Shown piece after piece: positions 23,821-34,604 of a stretch of 64,000 nucleotides of DNA. Each line of letters opens with the position of its first letter. Within the stretch, counting starts at the first letter, position 1. The notes under the pieces are model-generated. The model ran no database searches. It saw only the letters and a list, made by a program, of their open reading frames with translations, and was not told the DNA's origin. Position numbers and translations under genes: made by a program. The DNA comes from Diphasiastrum complanatum (Eukaryota; Streptophyta; Lycopodiopsida; Lycopodiales; Lycopodiaceae), in contig CM055112.1 of NCBI GenBank assembly GCA_029204225.1, positions 31,291,996 through 31,355,995 of the forward strand. The letters run 5' to 3'.

Positions 23821-23975
23821 CTAGTTAATAAGTCAGAGGAATTTGGCACCCTGCGTCTGTAAGTCCAACCTGATGATCACATAGAGATTTGATTAAATAG
23901 TTACGAGTCAATAAAAGGACTTAGGCCTTTTTGCGGGACTTTTAATGTCGCAGGGCCTAAATGTCATGTTCAATG
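23795..23975 (+). repeat. Short repeat R, copy 2
   Basis: Matches 6689-6885. It starts TTTGCAGATTCCAAGGCAAC inside the preceding open frame. From 23976 the two copies differ. Confidence 0.6.
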
Positions 23976-24368
23976 AAGCAAATTGGTTCTCTTTAGAAAT
24001 GGATTGATGAATGTCCTTGCTCTCTATCACTTTTCCTCCATCTCTCATGCTTTCTTTGGATTTTGCTAATTGTTGGATCTGAATGTTTTGGGATTGTATG
24101 TTATTATTGGGAGAAAGAGAAAGAGTAAGCTATCTTATTGTGGATGTGCAGTGTTAATGGATCATAGTGATAGTAGATGTAGTGTTAATGTTTAGGGTTA
24201 ATGGATGTTAGAGTTAGATGTGAATTCTCCATTCATGTTGAAATCTGAACTATACTATCGCTCTCATGGGAACAAATCTATGTGTGACAACTAACTTCGT
24301 CTCTTTGATGCTAGATTGACTAGATCTTGGTTTGAGATTAGGCAAGGAAAGAAAACCCACTACAATTT
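23976..24368 (+). other. Possible 5' LTR remnant of a Ty3/gypsy element
   Basis: It lies directly upstream of a Tat/Athila-type primer binding site, where an LTR is expected. No second LTR copy was found, so the boundaries are inferred. Repeat R may be its beginning. Confidence 0.35.
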
Positions 24369-24381
24369 TGGCATTGTTGCC
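24369..24381 (+). other. Tat/Athila-type primer binding site
   Basis: TGGCATTGTTGCC resembles the tRNA-Asp-type primer binding site TGGCGCCGTTGCC used by plant Tat/Athila Ty3/gypsy elements, with three differences. It is followed by a long leader with repeated CCTTCG(CC) motifs and then gypsy gag at 25410. Confidence 0.55.
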
Positions 24382-25409
24382 ACGGAGCTATGCCAATTTT
24401 TTAGTCTGTAGCATGTTGTTGGATGGTTAGCTTGCATTAAGCATGTTGTTGTTGCATGAATAGTGTTAGATCTGCATTTAGGTTAGTTTGGGATTGATTT
24501 AACTTGATTTGAGTGGATTTGCTTGTTTGAAATCTAATCTGATTGTAAAACAGGGAAAGCTATTCAGATCACGAATTTTAAGATCCCTTTGGATATGAGA
24601 TATCAGAAAAAACAACAAAAATCGGTCAAATCTGCCAGATTTTGGTCAAAAAGAGACAAAAGATCGTCATCAGAGCTGATAATTTTTTACCCTCTTTTAG
24701 GAAACCTTCGCCGAGTTGCAAACACCTTCGGTTTTGATCATAGAACCTTCAGTTTGAAGGGCCTTCCCAGCAGATTTCCATAAACATCAGAAAAACTGTC
24801 AAAAAATACCAAAAACTCACCAAAACCCTAAAAACAATAGAAAAAGAACCTTTGCCCGATTCACTGTGCATAGGTGTGATTCATATCTATCTAATGCCAC
24901 GTTAGGGAAGAAAATACCAAAAATAGTAGGGTTTTCAGAGGATCCTTCGCCAAAACTTTTGTTGAGTTTCTAGAACATTCTATTTATCTTTGTCGGGTTT
25001 ACCCTAGTTTTATCTGTGTCAGATCTTGCATCTTAGAGTTTGGCGAAGGTTATCCCCATAGAAATTGTCAGAAAAGTTGATCAGAGAGTTTTTTTTTCAA
25101 ATAGTACTATTGAATCTTTGCCGAGCCAATCTTCGCCTAGGAAACCTTCGCCAGTTCTATTTTTAGGTTTTGATTTTCCAGATCAAGTCTCTGTCAAAAT
25201 TTGGGTTAAATCTAATACAGTCTGATTTGGATTCTGAGAAATTTATCATTTTTTGAGAAGTATCGATTGATCGAATTTCAAAATCTTTTTCATGATATAG
25301 AATCAGATTCTTGAAAAGTAAAATAGATTTAGCAGATCTGATCTGAGATAGTTTTTGATTGAAAAATCTTGATCCAATCTCATTGTCTACTTGATTTCAA
25401 TCTGTTAAG
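24382..25409 (+). other. Leader of the gypsy element
   Basis: Long AT-rich leader with recurrent CCTTCGCC/CTTCGCC motifs near 24706, 24724, 24948, 25134 and 25146. Two short frames (24589-24783, 25040-25225) show no known domain. A leader over 1 kb is usual for Tat/Athila elements. Confidence 0.45.
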
Positions 25410-27755
25410 ATGGCTGCCCCTGGAGCTATTCCGGGAGGTGCTACTCAAGAAGTGAGTCCAATTATTGTTAGAAGAGCACCCCATTTGGATCTACCCAAAT
25501 ACAATGGATTAACAGATTCAGTTAGATTTTTTCAGATCTATGCTGAATCTTGTGAAGTGTATGGCAAAATTTTCCCTCAAGATAAACTTAGGTTGTTTCT
25601 TATGGCCTTATGCTGCCGCGCAACAACAAGCATCTAGAAACTGGACCAGAGCACCGCTTGGATGCTTTGCCTGTGGAGAAAATCACAGAGTTGCAGAATG
25701 TCCAAATAAAGAAAAATTTGTACCATTATGTCGTGACTGTGGTTATGGGCATTGCTATAAAGACTGTCCAGCAAGACCGAAGCCACCACCAACTACAACA
25801 CCTGTAAATTTGATAACAATCAAACAAAGACCAGTAGCTTAGAGTAAATCAAGTGTACCCTTGATGGTGGTCACCAAAGCATAGAAGCAAAAATAACCAG
25901 TAGCGGATCCAGTACCTACTGATTCTATACCATTGACCGATATACCAACAGCATCTGGAGTCTATCCCAATCTTCATGCAGAAAAAAGAAGATATCAGGA
26001 TATGAGACAATGGATTTAACATCTGCAAGAAGAAGAGGAGCTTGAAGTTACTAAAGCAACAGCCGAAGTATCTTCTTCACCATTGCAGCTACCAAGAAAT
26101 TCACATACAAATATGAGTGATCAGTTGCATCATCATGAATGACCCTTCAAGATGACTGAACCAGAAGTACCACAAACAGAACTGCTCATGAGTATTTTGT
26201 CTAGCAAGATCAATATTTCATTGGGAGAGTTCCTCAAGTTGGTACCAAAAGCAAAAGAAGTCAGCGCGCCAAAGTTAGCTCAAGTAGAACCAAAAGTCCA
26301 TCAGGAGCCACTTTTTTGTGCTGGATTTGAAGAATCTAATGAAGTACTCCATGTCGGAGCCGCTTGGGAAAGTGAACAAAAGAATATCACTCTGTTGATA
26401 CAGCATAGACAATTTCCTAAGGAAGTAGCCGTGATAGATGGCGGTTCAGGAGTTAACCTGATTTCTACAAAGCTATGTGCAAAATAAGGCCTTACAAAGA
26501 TCAAGCCTGCGACTTTTGCCATTAAGCTAGCTGATCAAATGACAGTTCGTCCGCAAAGAATGGTTGAGGATATACCTATTAGAATTGCGGGAGTATAGTT
26601 CATCATTACTTTTGTATTAATGGATTTACCAGAAGCGCCAAATGTGTACTGAGTTCTATTGGGACGTCCATGGTTATAAGTTGCGCAAGTAATTCATAAC
26701 AGGGGTACCGGAAAAATCACTTTTGAAAATCGTGAACGTGCAGTCAAAGTCGATCCTACAACTTGGACTATCAAACCAGTTCTTCAAAAAGAGGATGATG
26801 ATTCATCAACAAGGGATCATACTTGTGATTGTCCAGAGAAAATTTTTGGAGTTCATTACAATTCTCAAACGGATACTATCAATGGAAATGAGGCTCTTGC
26901 AGCAACTGATTGTACAACAAGATATATGTGTCAACAAGATAATCAATCAGATTTGAGTGAGATTTCATTATTAGATCGAACTTTGGATACACCGATCACG
27001 TTTCCATTGAATGTAGCCTGGATATGAATGAAACCTACACCAGATCCGATTGAAGATGACATCATACCTGTGAGTCATGCCTTGACTTATGACGACAATG
27101 CAGGACTTATGGATGAACAGATTCTTAATCATATGGATCCGACCAGATTTGGAGTGCGTAATGTTCCTAATGAACAAACAATAAAACTGCCCAAAGCAGT
27201 TATATTGAAGGAAGATAGGATCACAAGATCAATGACGAAAAAACAAGCGAAACAAGATTATAATATGTTCCTGAAATGGGAAAATCCTCCTCAAAGGATT
27301 GATTCAAAGAATGTGCCACCCTTATTGGATAAAGGAAAAGGGAAAGCTGAGGATGATTCTACAAGTCAAAATTCTAGCAAGACATCATCGTCTAGGAAGT
27401 CTTCACCTTTAAAGAAGAGTTTATCTTCTCGGAAGTCATCCCTCCATGATCAATTTCTGCTAAGAAGGCTAAGCGAAGATCCAAGACAAGTCCTCTCAAA
27501 AAGGAACAAGCAGATGTAGTCTAGCATGATATGCCCGAGCATTTTAAACGTTATACACTACTGGACGATGTGTTTATCATGTTTCCTAAAGCGCATCGTG
27601 AACCCAATAAACACATGCTAGAATCGAAAGATGTTTATGATGGTCCAGCTAGGACACAACCAATGAATCTTGTTAAACCAGGAGAACCGGAAAAGATTGT
27701 GCAAGTTGGATCACAACTTAATCTTGAACAGTATCAAGCATCAGGGAGAGGCTAA
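25410..27755 (+). pseudogene. Ty3/gypsy gag-protease (degenerate)
   Basis: From 25410: MAAPGAIPGGATQE, then the Gag start (HLDLPKYNGL, VRFFQIYAESCEVYGK). The frame ends at 25637; the core of Gag appears deleted, because the zinc-knuckle region follows at once in another frame: CFACGENHRVAEC (a CX2CX4HX4C knuckle) and a second imperfect CRDCGYGHCYKDC. A proline-rich linker and in-frame stops follow. The protease is at about 26370-26690: AVIDGGSGVNLIS (family active site D-S/T-G, here D-G-G) and LLGRPW further on, with stops between. After 27028 there is a basic, Ser/Lys-rich frame to 27519 and another to 27755. No RT, RNase H or integrase follows; at about 27757 the DNA changes. It is a relic that could not replicate itself. 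Confidence 0.8.
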
Positions 27756-27756
27756 A

Positions 27757-28429
27757 GTTGCTCAGGTATGATATGTCGTTTGTTGTATGGATGATGTTCT
27801 TCAGTTGGTGCATCATGTGGTGACCTAGGAACGGGTCAAGCCTACTTGGAGGTAGGTGGCATGGAGTGTACTCGGTGTGGTACATATCTTGAGGGCATGG
27901 AGTGCATTACGGGGGTGATGTGGATCCAGCATGCCCATGGTTGTGAGGCAGCAGGGATGGAGATGGTTTCTTAGGGAGTGACAGTTGATACTTTAGCGAG
28001 TGATCAAGTGAGCTACATGGTTATATGCACAGTTATCTCCAGGTTGGCATCACATGTTGTTTCTATCCATTATCTTTTGGTAAGCAGGATGCAGCTTTTG
28101 GTTAGATCCAGTTGGAGTCTAGTTGCACTACAGGTGGACAGCTTATTGGAGAGCTATCAAGAGTAATGGATACTTGGCGATCAGATGGTACAGGGTACAG
28201 CGTTCTGGAGCTATCCTACCTGATATGCTATGGATCGTAGGTGAGTTATTCATCACAATAGTGGATCTAGTTTGCATTTGCTTTGGCTTGGACGCTATGA
28301 TGGATGTTGTGGGGAGATAGGCTCCTTGGTGGGAGGCCTATGTACTGGTCAAATCAGAGTTGGCAATGTCAAGCATGCAAAGTTGAACCTACATGGGATG
28401 TAGAAAGGGCAGATCATCATCAGTATCTT
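27757..28429 (+). other. Unassigned DNA between gypsy relic and repeat C copy 3
   Basis: G-rich compared with its surroundings on the plus strand. It may be the more diverged upstream part of repeat C copy 3 (scattered similarity to the reverse complement of 17.0-17.5 kb), but I cannot align it confidently. Open frames show no domain. Confidence 0.35.
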
Positions 28430-29427
28430 TCGGAGATGGGCGAGCTACTCAGGTATAGCCTATGGTGAGGTTTTTTGTACATTCATTCGTTGAGTCCTTG
28501 GTAGACTCTCGTGCTTGGAGCATGGGGAATGGATGGGGATCAACTTTCAGGGCTTATTGGACAGGATGTCAGGGCAAAGCGGCTTGCAGCATAGCTTTGT
28601 TTGGGAGATACATTAGAGATGAGGCTTGGAGCGCTCATTGGTTCGAGATGGTTGATCTTGGATGATGTATGAGGACATCTATGTGATATGATTGGATGTG
28701 AGGGCATCTTGGTACAGGAGCAGGCCATGGTTGAGGACCTGATTTGGTGACCAGTGGTGTAGCAGCGGATCTACAGGTGGCACAGGTGTTGGTACGACAC
28801 GATACCCCTTATGGACAGACCTTGGTCATGTATTTGATGCATTATCATTTTTGTTGGTTTGCATGAGTGTGTGTGGGCTTGCATGTTACCTTGTCACAGG
28901 AGTCTAGATCTGAGTCGGAGTTGTATGTGGTTGTGCCTTTGCTACGTCAGAAACAAAGTTGTCATTTTATGCTCATTGACTTGTCATTGTCTACTAGTTG
29001 TCTATCTAGTGAGGGTACAATCTTATGGTGGTAGTAAGATTTCCTCAGGTTGAGCCTTAGACGCTCATTTATGTCAGTTTTACAGGTATGTGCTTGTAAG
29101 TGCCTAATAGGATGTTAGCCTAGCTAGATGGAGGATGTAAGTCTCATGGTGGCAGTGAGATTTCTTCAGTTTGAGCCATGTCGCTCATGTGGTCCACGTG
29201 TGGTCAAGTTGGATTGGGGATGAGTCAGTTGGTCGAGAGTGTGGTAGACTCTTTGTGTGAGCATTGTGTTTACATGATACTTTGTTTGCCAAACCTGGTG
29301 GTTTGATGGTGTGATTGAGTGTGAGTCAAGTACAAGGTAGCAGGGATATTCATAACATCTTTTGGACACTCCAGACGCTGTTGCAATATATTTCTTTACT
29401 CCTACTACATTTGAGCTTAAGGGAGAG
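28430..29427 (+). mobile_element. Repeat C, copy 3 internal region
   Basis: It matches the reverse complement of 15830-16840 and 51000-52000. The frame 28462-28665 is the counterpart of the minus frames at 16870-16556 and 52036-51722 (shared AWSM, GNGWGS, AYWTGCQGKA, WFEMVDLG). The polypurine tract GAGCTTAAGGGAGAG ends at 29427. Copy 3 is more diverged than copies 1 and 2 are from each other. Confidence 0.75.
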
Positions 29428-29909
29428 TGTTAAGAATTAAATTTGATCTGATATGTTTATTGTAAGCTCGAAATGCAGTATTGAAATTAATTGTACTTAT
29501 CTTCAGTTAATTAGGATTTACAGTTTTGGGTTGTTATCGGGATGTGACCCACTATTGTCATATCAGTTAGGCACTGATCCCGTAGATGGCTACTTGGGCT
29601 AGCCGGGTAGCCACATGTAGGAACAGTTAGCATGTATAGAGTTTTATACAGTGTATGCTATACTCGAGGGCATGTCTTGAGTTTGTCGGTCGAATTTGGC
29701 CATACCAGGCCCGACCTTAGTTTGACAGGTGGTAGGCCAGTTTTAGGACACCTGCCTTTTCATGCAGTTTGTGAATACTCTATATGTACAGTGTTTCTTT
29801 GTAATCTATTAACTTTTGCTGTGTCATCTTTGAGAGCTTACGAGGAGTGGCTATGGTGATTGTGTGATGTGATCTGCATACTGCACTAGATTCTATCGGA
29901 ATTTCAACA
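29428..29909 (+). repeat. 3' LTR of repeat C, copy 3
   Basis: 482 bp from TGTTAAGA to TTTCAACA (TGTT/AACA ends), starting right after the polypurine tract. Its second half matches the reverse complement of 50520-50700, showing that copy 2 retains a complete LTR while copy 1 lost that half. No 5' LTR was found for any copy. Confidence 0.75.
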
Positions 29910-29966
29910 GAACTACCATTCATAGGTTCTAAAACTTACAAGCCTCGTTTCTCTATTTAAAAAAAT

Positions 29967-30219
29967 AACAAGATTATCCTAGATTAAAGTGAACATAACC
30001 AGGTCAACAATTTCTAGATAGAAAATCTATGAAATTTGGGAACTACCTATATAGGCAAAACATCTCCTATATAGGTAATTCAAATCAGAACTTCCTTACA
30101 TAGGAAAAAGTTTCCTATATAGAAAATTCAGACCACCAAATAGCCTAGAATGGCTGTCTAGGAAGTGTTCCATCTGGAATTCCCTAGTTATGTTCATTTT
30201 AATCTAGAAAAATCTTGTT
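29967..30219. repeat. MITE-like element with 36-bp terminal inverted repeats
   Basis: Bases 29967-30002 and 30184-30219 are inverted copies matching at about 32 of 36 positions (AACAAGATT... and ...AATCTTGTT). The 181-bp interior contains several TATATAGG palindromes and no open frame. Size and structure suit a MITE or a hairpin-forming repeat. It lies between a retrotransposon LTR and the third expansin fragment. No clear target site duplication was seen. Confidence 0.6.
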
Positions 30220-30257
30220 TTGTTGCTATATAGGAATTCAACAAAAGTTTTTTGTGT

Positions 30258-31230
30258 GAGAACTGATGCCAGTACATGTCAGCATTCTATATGACTGGAA
30301 TACATCCATTCAAATTGACGACGATATTGCACTTCTTATACTCCTAAAAGGTATTCGTTAAAGGCGACACTTCTAGAGGGTAATAGTTTAAAATTTTAGC
30401 ATAGACCTTGTGATGTGAAAAGACTGAAATACGTGACTGATGCCTGTAGAGTGCCATGCCACAAGCAAGGAGGAATGTGTTTTACAATAAACGGCAACCC
30501 CTAGTTTAATCTCATGTTGGTCAGCATTGTGGGTGGCATGGGTGACGTTTCTGCTGTTTTAGGTAAAGGCTATGAAATGGGTTGGATTAACATGAAGCGG
30601 AACTGGCGACAAAATTGGGAATGTGACATTAAGCTGGCAGGTCAAAAAGTTTATCCTTTCAAGTCATGACAACCAATGGAAGGATAATAATCTCTTATGA
30701 TGCTGCTCCTTTAAATTGGCAGTTTGGTCAAACCTTCAGTGGACAACAATTCTATTAAGGAATGGCATATTTCTCATTACAAAGAAACTCTCACAAATGA
30801 TTTTCGTCACTTACTAGTAGAACATAGACTTTTATGATGAGTCTCTAGTTTCTTCAAAACGTAAATGTAAAAGAGGCTTGCAGTCTGTAGCAGCCCATTC
30901 AATTATACTTGACAAGCATAAATTGCAGAACTTAATTGATTCTATGACTCGCGACCATTGCAATGAAGCATATTGTTTGCATCATGGATATCCAGCATCA
31001 CGTCAACTTATTTTCTAGTTTACTGATTGAAGAATAGATGATTTTTGTTGGGTTACGTATCCTAATGATGTCTGAATTAGAGTAATATAGCTGTCAAATA
31101 CAAGTTATTCAGGATTGTGATAGGCTATCGTATGTGTAATTGGAACCTGTATATTTACAAGAATGAGTCGTGGTTATGTGAATGCACATTTGCAATCATA
31201 GGTTATGTTTGATAAGAATCTGATCAAACA
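30258..31230 (+). repeat. Third copy of the expansin exon 3 segment
   Basis: From GAGAACTGATGCC in intron 2 through exon 3 and about 470 bp of 3' flank, this follows 35428-36400 in the same orientation. It is clearly more diverged than the two arms are from each other, so it split earlier or decayed faster. The upstream end stops 39 bp after the MITE-like repeat. Confidence 0.85.
30450..30758 (+). pseudogene. Alpha-expansin exon 3 fragment
   Basis: After the acceptor CTGTAG the frame reads [17 protein letters not shown], then TAG where the others have TGG, then continues through the [10 protein letters not shown]-like stretch. Two extra bases (CAAAAAG against CAAAG) shift the frame before the conserved SFQVTT region, and the last part ([14 protein letters not shown]) is in the original phase only if the insertion is ignored. 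Exons 1 and 2 are missing. It encodes only a broken C-terminal domain and is not functional. Confidence 0.9.
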
Positions 31231-31789
31231 TCAAACGTATGATATCATAAAGTTGATGTACATACAAAAATGGTAAGCTAATGTATTTCACACATGTGGA
31301 TCCAAAAATAGCATAAAATGGGCATTCTACACACAAGATTGCAAAATATCACAAATATAGTGCACCAATGGATATATGAACCTAGGAGAACTCATGTATA
31401 AGCACAAAGTAAGATAAGAGAGAGAGTCTCTTCCCAGTAGTGTACAACCATATATAGCAGATCCATGACTCATTAATGAGTTTGGTTGCCCTGCATAACA
31501 GAAACCCTAGCATTAATGTGGACTAGATTCAAATGTCTCCACATTCAAATTGAATCTACTAAAACTCATGTACTACACTTTCCCACACTTTCAAAGAAAA
31601 GTCAAACTCTAAGTGTAATATGAAAATTGGCCCCAATTGCCAAATATACAAATATGACCAAAATAGCAAAATCAGTTGAAATTTCTCACATCAATCACCA
31701 TGCAAAAGCTCCATAAATCCAATTAGAGCACCCGGGCCCTCATAAGGTTAATCCTCGGAGGCCTATGTCGTAATCCCCGCAATGTGTTA
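31231..31789. other. No recognisable gene
   Basis: AT-rich DNA with no long open frame and no recognisable motif. Confidence 0.4.
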
Positions 31790-33250
31790 TTGTGCTTTAA
31801 AATGGTCTCACAAAGCAAAGCTAGTCTCACTTTAGACAAGCAAAATGAATCCAATTATCATTTGTGAAAATTTAAGATGAAGACCTTACTAAATGCCAAT
31901 GAGCTATGGGATGTTGTCACGAGAGTCGGAGTAAAGCTTGAAGATGACATAACCAACTCCTAATGGAAATCAAAGGATGGTAAAGCTTTGCACTAATCAT
32001 TCTCAATATATCATATACCCAAATTGGCCATGTATCCGAAGCTCAAACTTCAAAAGAAGTATGGGACATCTTGAGTGCACTATATGATGTGAGGGATATG
32101 ACTTCAAAGTTGCATCTCACAAGGAATTTCTTCGCACTCAAGATGTCTAATGGCGATTCTCTTCAGAATCACGAATCTCTTGTAGCAAATGGCATTTGTC
32201 GGATAAAATATTGATGCTCAAGACTCAATCATGACATTGTTATAAAGTTTGTCTCCTACATGCAAAAACTGGGTGATAATCGTGACACACTCAAATTTAA
32301 CTCTCTCAAGAGTAATCGCTATATTGCTGCAAGAGACAATCAAACAAGCTCAAATAGCTTTTCAAATCTAGTATCACAAGCTCTATATATAAAACAATTG
32401 TGCTAAATGTTAGAAGAAAAAAGGCTCAAATCAATAAGCATCTAATCAAAAGTCGACGTAGATTCAAAAGTAGTTATCAAATCCATAGTCAAAGAGGAAG
32501 ATGTTTTAAAAGTAAACATGAGATTCAATATTGCAGGGATATTGAGAGCGCTAACAAGCAGTCAGATTAGCAGGCGAATGTAGTTGCAGTTACATTACAA
32601 TCCCTTGTTCAAGACATGGATGAAGGAGTGTTTATGATTAGACATTAAAAAGCACAAGACGATAATACTTGGGTTTTCGATTTTGGCGCTACTCAACACA
32701 TGACCAATCATCTTGAACATTTTCAATACTATACGTCTTATAATACAAAGAAATTCGTTCATCTTCGCGATATAGTACTGACACTAATGAAGGTGAAGGC
32801 ATTGTAAGATTGAAGTTCCAACATGATCAATTAAAGTTAATATCGAATGTTTTGTATGTATCTAAACCATCCACAAATTTGTTGTCAATAAGTAGAATTA
32901 TTGATTTAGATAATAGGGTAGAATTTGAATCTTATCAATGCCGAATTGTCTATAGGACAAATAAGGTCCTTGTACTCAGAAAGAGGCTTGGATACTTATA
33001 TAAACTTATTATTATTCTGACACAAGCCAACCCTTGAATACTTATGTTCTAGTCAATAAAGCAGTACTTTGGCACTATAGGTTAAGTCACTCGAATCACA
33101 CATCTATCGAACATGTTTAGACAATCCTTATAGTACTTGATCTCAATTATCTAGACAAGAAGATCGACCTCCATGTCTGTCATAGCTGCATTATCAAAAG
33201 CAAACTAAGATTCCATTTAAATTGAGTCATAGGCATGCAACAAAAGATGT
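31790..33250 (+). pseudogene. Ty1/copia gag-protease relic
   Basis: The plus strand begins TCACAAAGCAAAGCTAGTCT, the reverse complement of about 49100-49130, and continues through Gag (SDTQIGHVSEAQTSKEVWD equivalent near 32010-32070) with many stops. The protease at about 32670-32720 reads FDFGATQHMTNH, with D-F-G in place of D-S-G, as in the copy at 46 kb. The pre-integrase frame 32810-33037 (NVLYVSKPSTNLLSISRI, GYLYKL) and an integrase zinc-finger remnant follow. There is no integrase core or RT. It is the same family as the relics at 45963-47374 and 48290-49130. Confidence 0.8.
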
Positions 33251-33299
33251 TCTACATATAAGCATCTTCGTAACTTTTGACTAATCTTCTTGTTTCTAA

Positions 33300-33590
33300 T
33301 TTATCTTAGGATTTAGGTTAAGGGGTTTGGGTTTAGGGTTTATAGTTTGAGTGTATGGTTTACGGTAACGAGCTTGGAATTTACGGTAAGGAATTTGGGG
33401 ATTAGGATAAGAAGTTTAAAGTTTAGGTTTTAGGATAAGGAGTCTAGAGATCTAGGATAAGGGATCTTAAAAAAGTGAATAAGGGTAAGGGGCTTGGGAT
33501 TTAGAGTAAGTAGTTGGGGGTTTATCATTTAGGGTAAGTTGTGGGGTTTAGGGATTAGGAAAAGGGGTTTAAGGTTATATTCATTTGTTG
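33300..33590 (+). repeat. Degenerate TTTAGGG-like array
   Basis: Many imperfect GGTTTAGGG/GGGTTTAG/GGATTAGG units interspersed with AAGGGG and AAGGAG. The unit resembles the plant telomere repeat but never forms long exact arrays. A similar stretch lies at 49600-50240. Confidence 0.6.
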
Positions 33591-33811
33591 TGCTTAATTA
33601 TCTATCTTTATGGGGTTTCATTTGTTCTTATCATATCAAAGCATTTTATTAGAAGTGTATGATTCACTAAGCTTGTAAGTAGAAAATTACCTATGCATGC
33701 CAAGTTCTAGAGTTCTTAGTCTAGAATTACTAGTTTCTCAAATTGTTTTGTGCCTATATACATGAAGCCAACTCATAGCTCGTTGCCCCCCTTCACTCCA
33801 TGAACAACATT
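33591..33811. other. Unassigned DNA at the inner edge of the right arm
   Basis: No domain visible. The right-arm homology begins at about 33812. Confidence 0.35.
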
Positions 33812-34449
33812 CAAAATCATACTTGTACATTTTGCCTTTTGACTTCAAATGATAGCCACACATAAAGGGCCGACTCTTGTCTTGATAACCAGCATCTCTC
33901 ACAACTGGTTCTGAATCAGCTTCATATTTTAGGCTTGTATCTCCTTTGCCTCCCATCTCCATCTCCATCCCCTTTTACTGTATTCATCTGCAATGCTTAT
34001 TGTTGTTTAACTTTCATTTTGACTCTACTGCATCCCCATGATAATGGAACTTTAAAATTTCCACTTGACCTGCGGGGCATAGACTCCACCAAATGAGCAT
34101 AACATTTTTGTATTTGAGCGCGAAACAAAAAACAAAACCAAAAAATCAATATTATAGTTGATGCAATTTTTGAATTATTTATTTGGCGCCATTTCAATCG
34201 TCGCATGTCCGGATAATCAGTATGAGCCCTAAATTTTTGAAAATTAAAAAAGTGGTCCTCTTCTCTTGTTCCCATTCACTACGGCTTTCACCATTTTCGT
34301 GCAATATTATCGTCATCCTCCTCCAGCTACTCTCAAGAGCACCGGCCCTAGATTGCCGATATACCTACTGCGCAAACAGCAGGACACATCTGCGTGCAAA
34401 GACGGTGATTGTGGTTGGCCTTGGGCGCTCGCAAGCATCATTGCTATAA

Positions 34450-34599
34450 GGTAAGCGTACTATCAGTGAGGAATGTAAGAGGTTTCACGGCATTTCATTA
34501 CCATCCCTGATGCATTTCTTATTCGGTTTATTTAGAACTTAACCTTCGATATAGGTGACGCAGTTCTGTGGCAGTGTCCCTGTGTATCTTTTTGTGACA
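34450..34599 (+). promoter_or_regulatory. Candidate 5' UTR intron of the expansin
   Basis: A donor-like GCTATAAG|GTAAGC at about 34450 and an acceptor-like TTGTGACAG at 34600, four bases before the ATG, would define a 150-bp leader intron. The same donor and acceptor are kept in the left arm. This is inference from consensus alone; the DNA could equally be plain promoter. No convincing TATA box was identified. Confidence 0.3.
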
Positions 34600-34604
34600 G
34601 GACA

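Noticed and set aside
23795-24381. An endogenous plant pararetrovirus
   Set aside because: No movement protein, coat or caulimovirid RT motif; the downstream Gag and protease and the Tat/Athila-type primer site fit a gypsy retrotransposon better.
33300-33590. A true telomere or subtelomere
   Set aside because: The units are imperfect and scattered, with TE sequence on both sides; no long exact TTTAGGG array exists.
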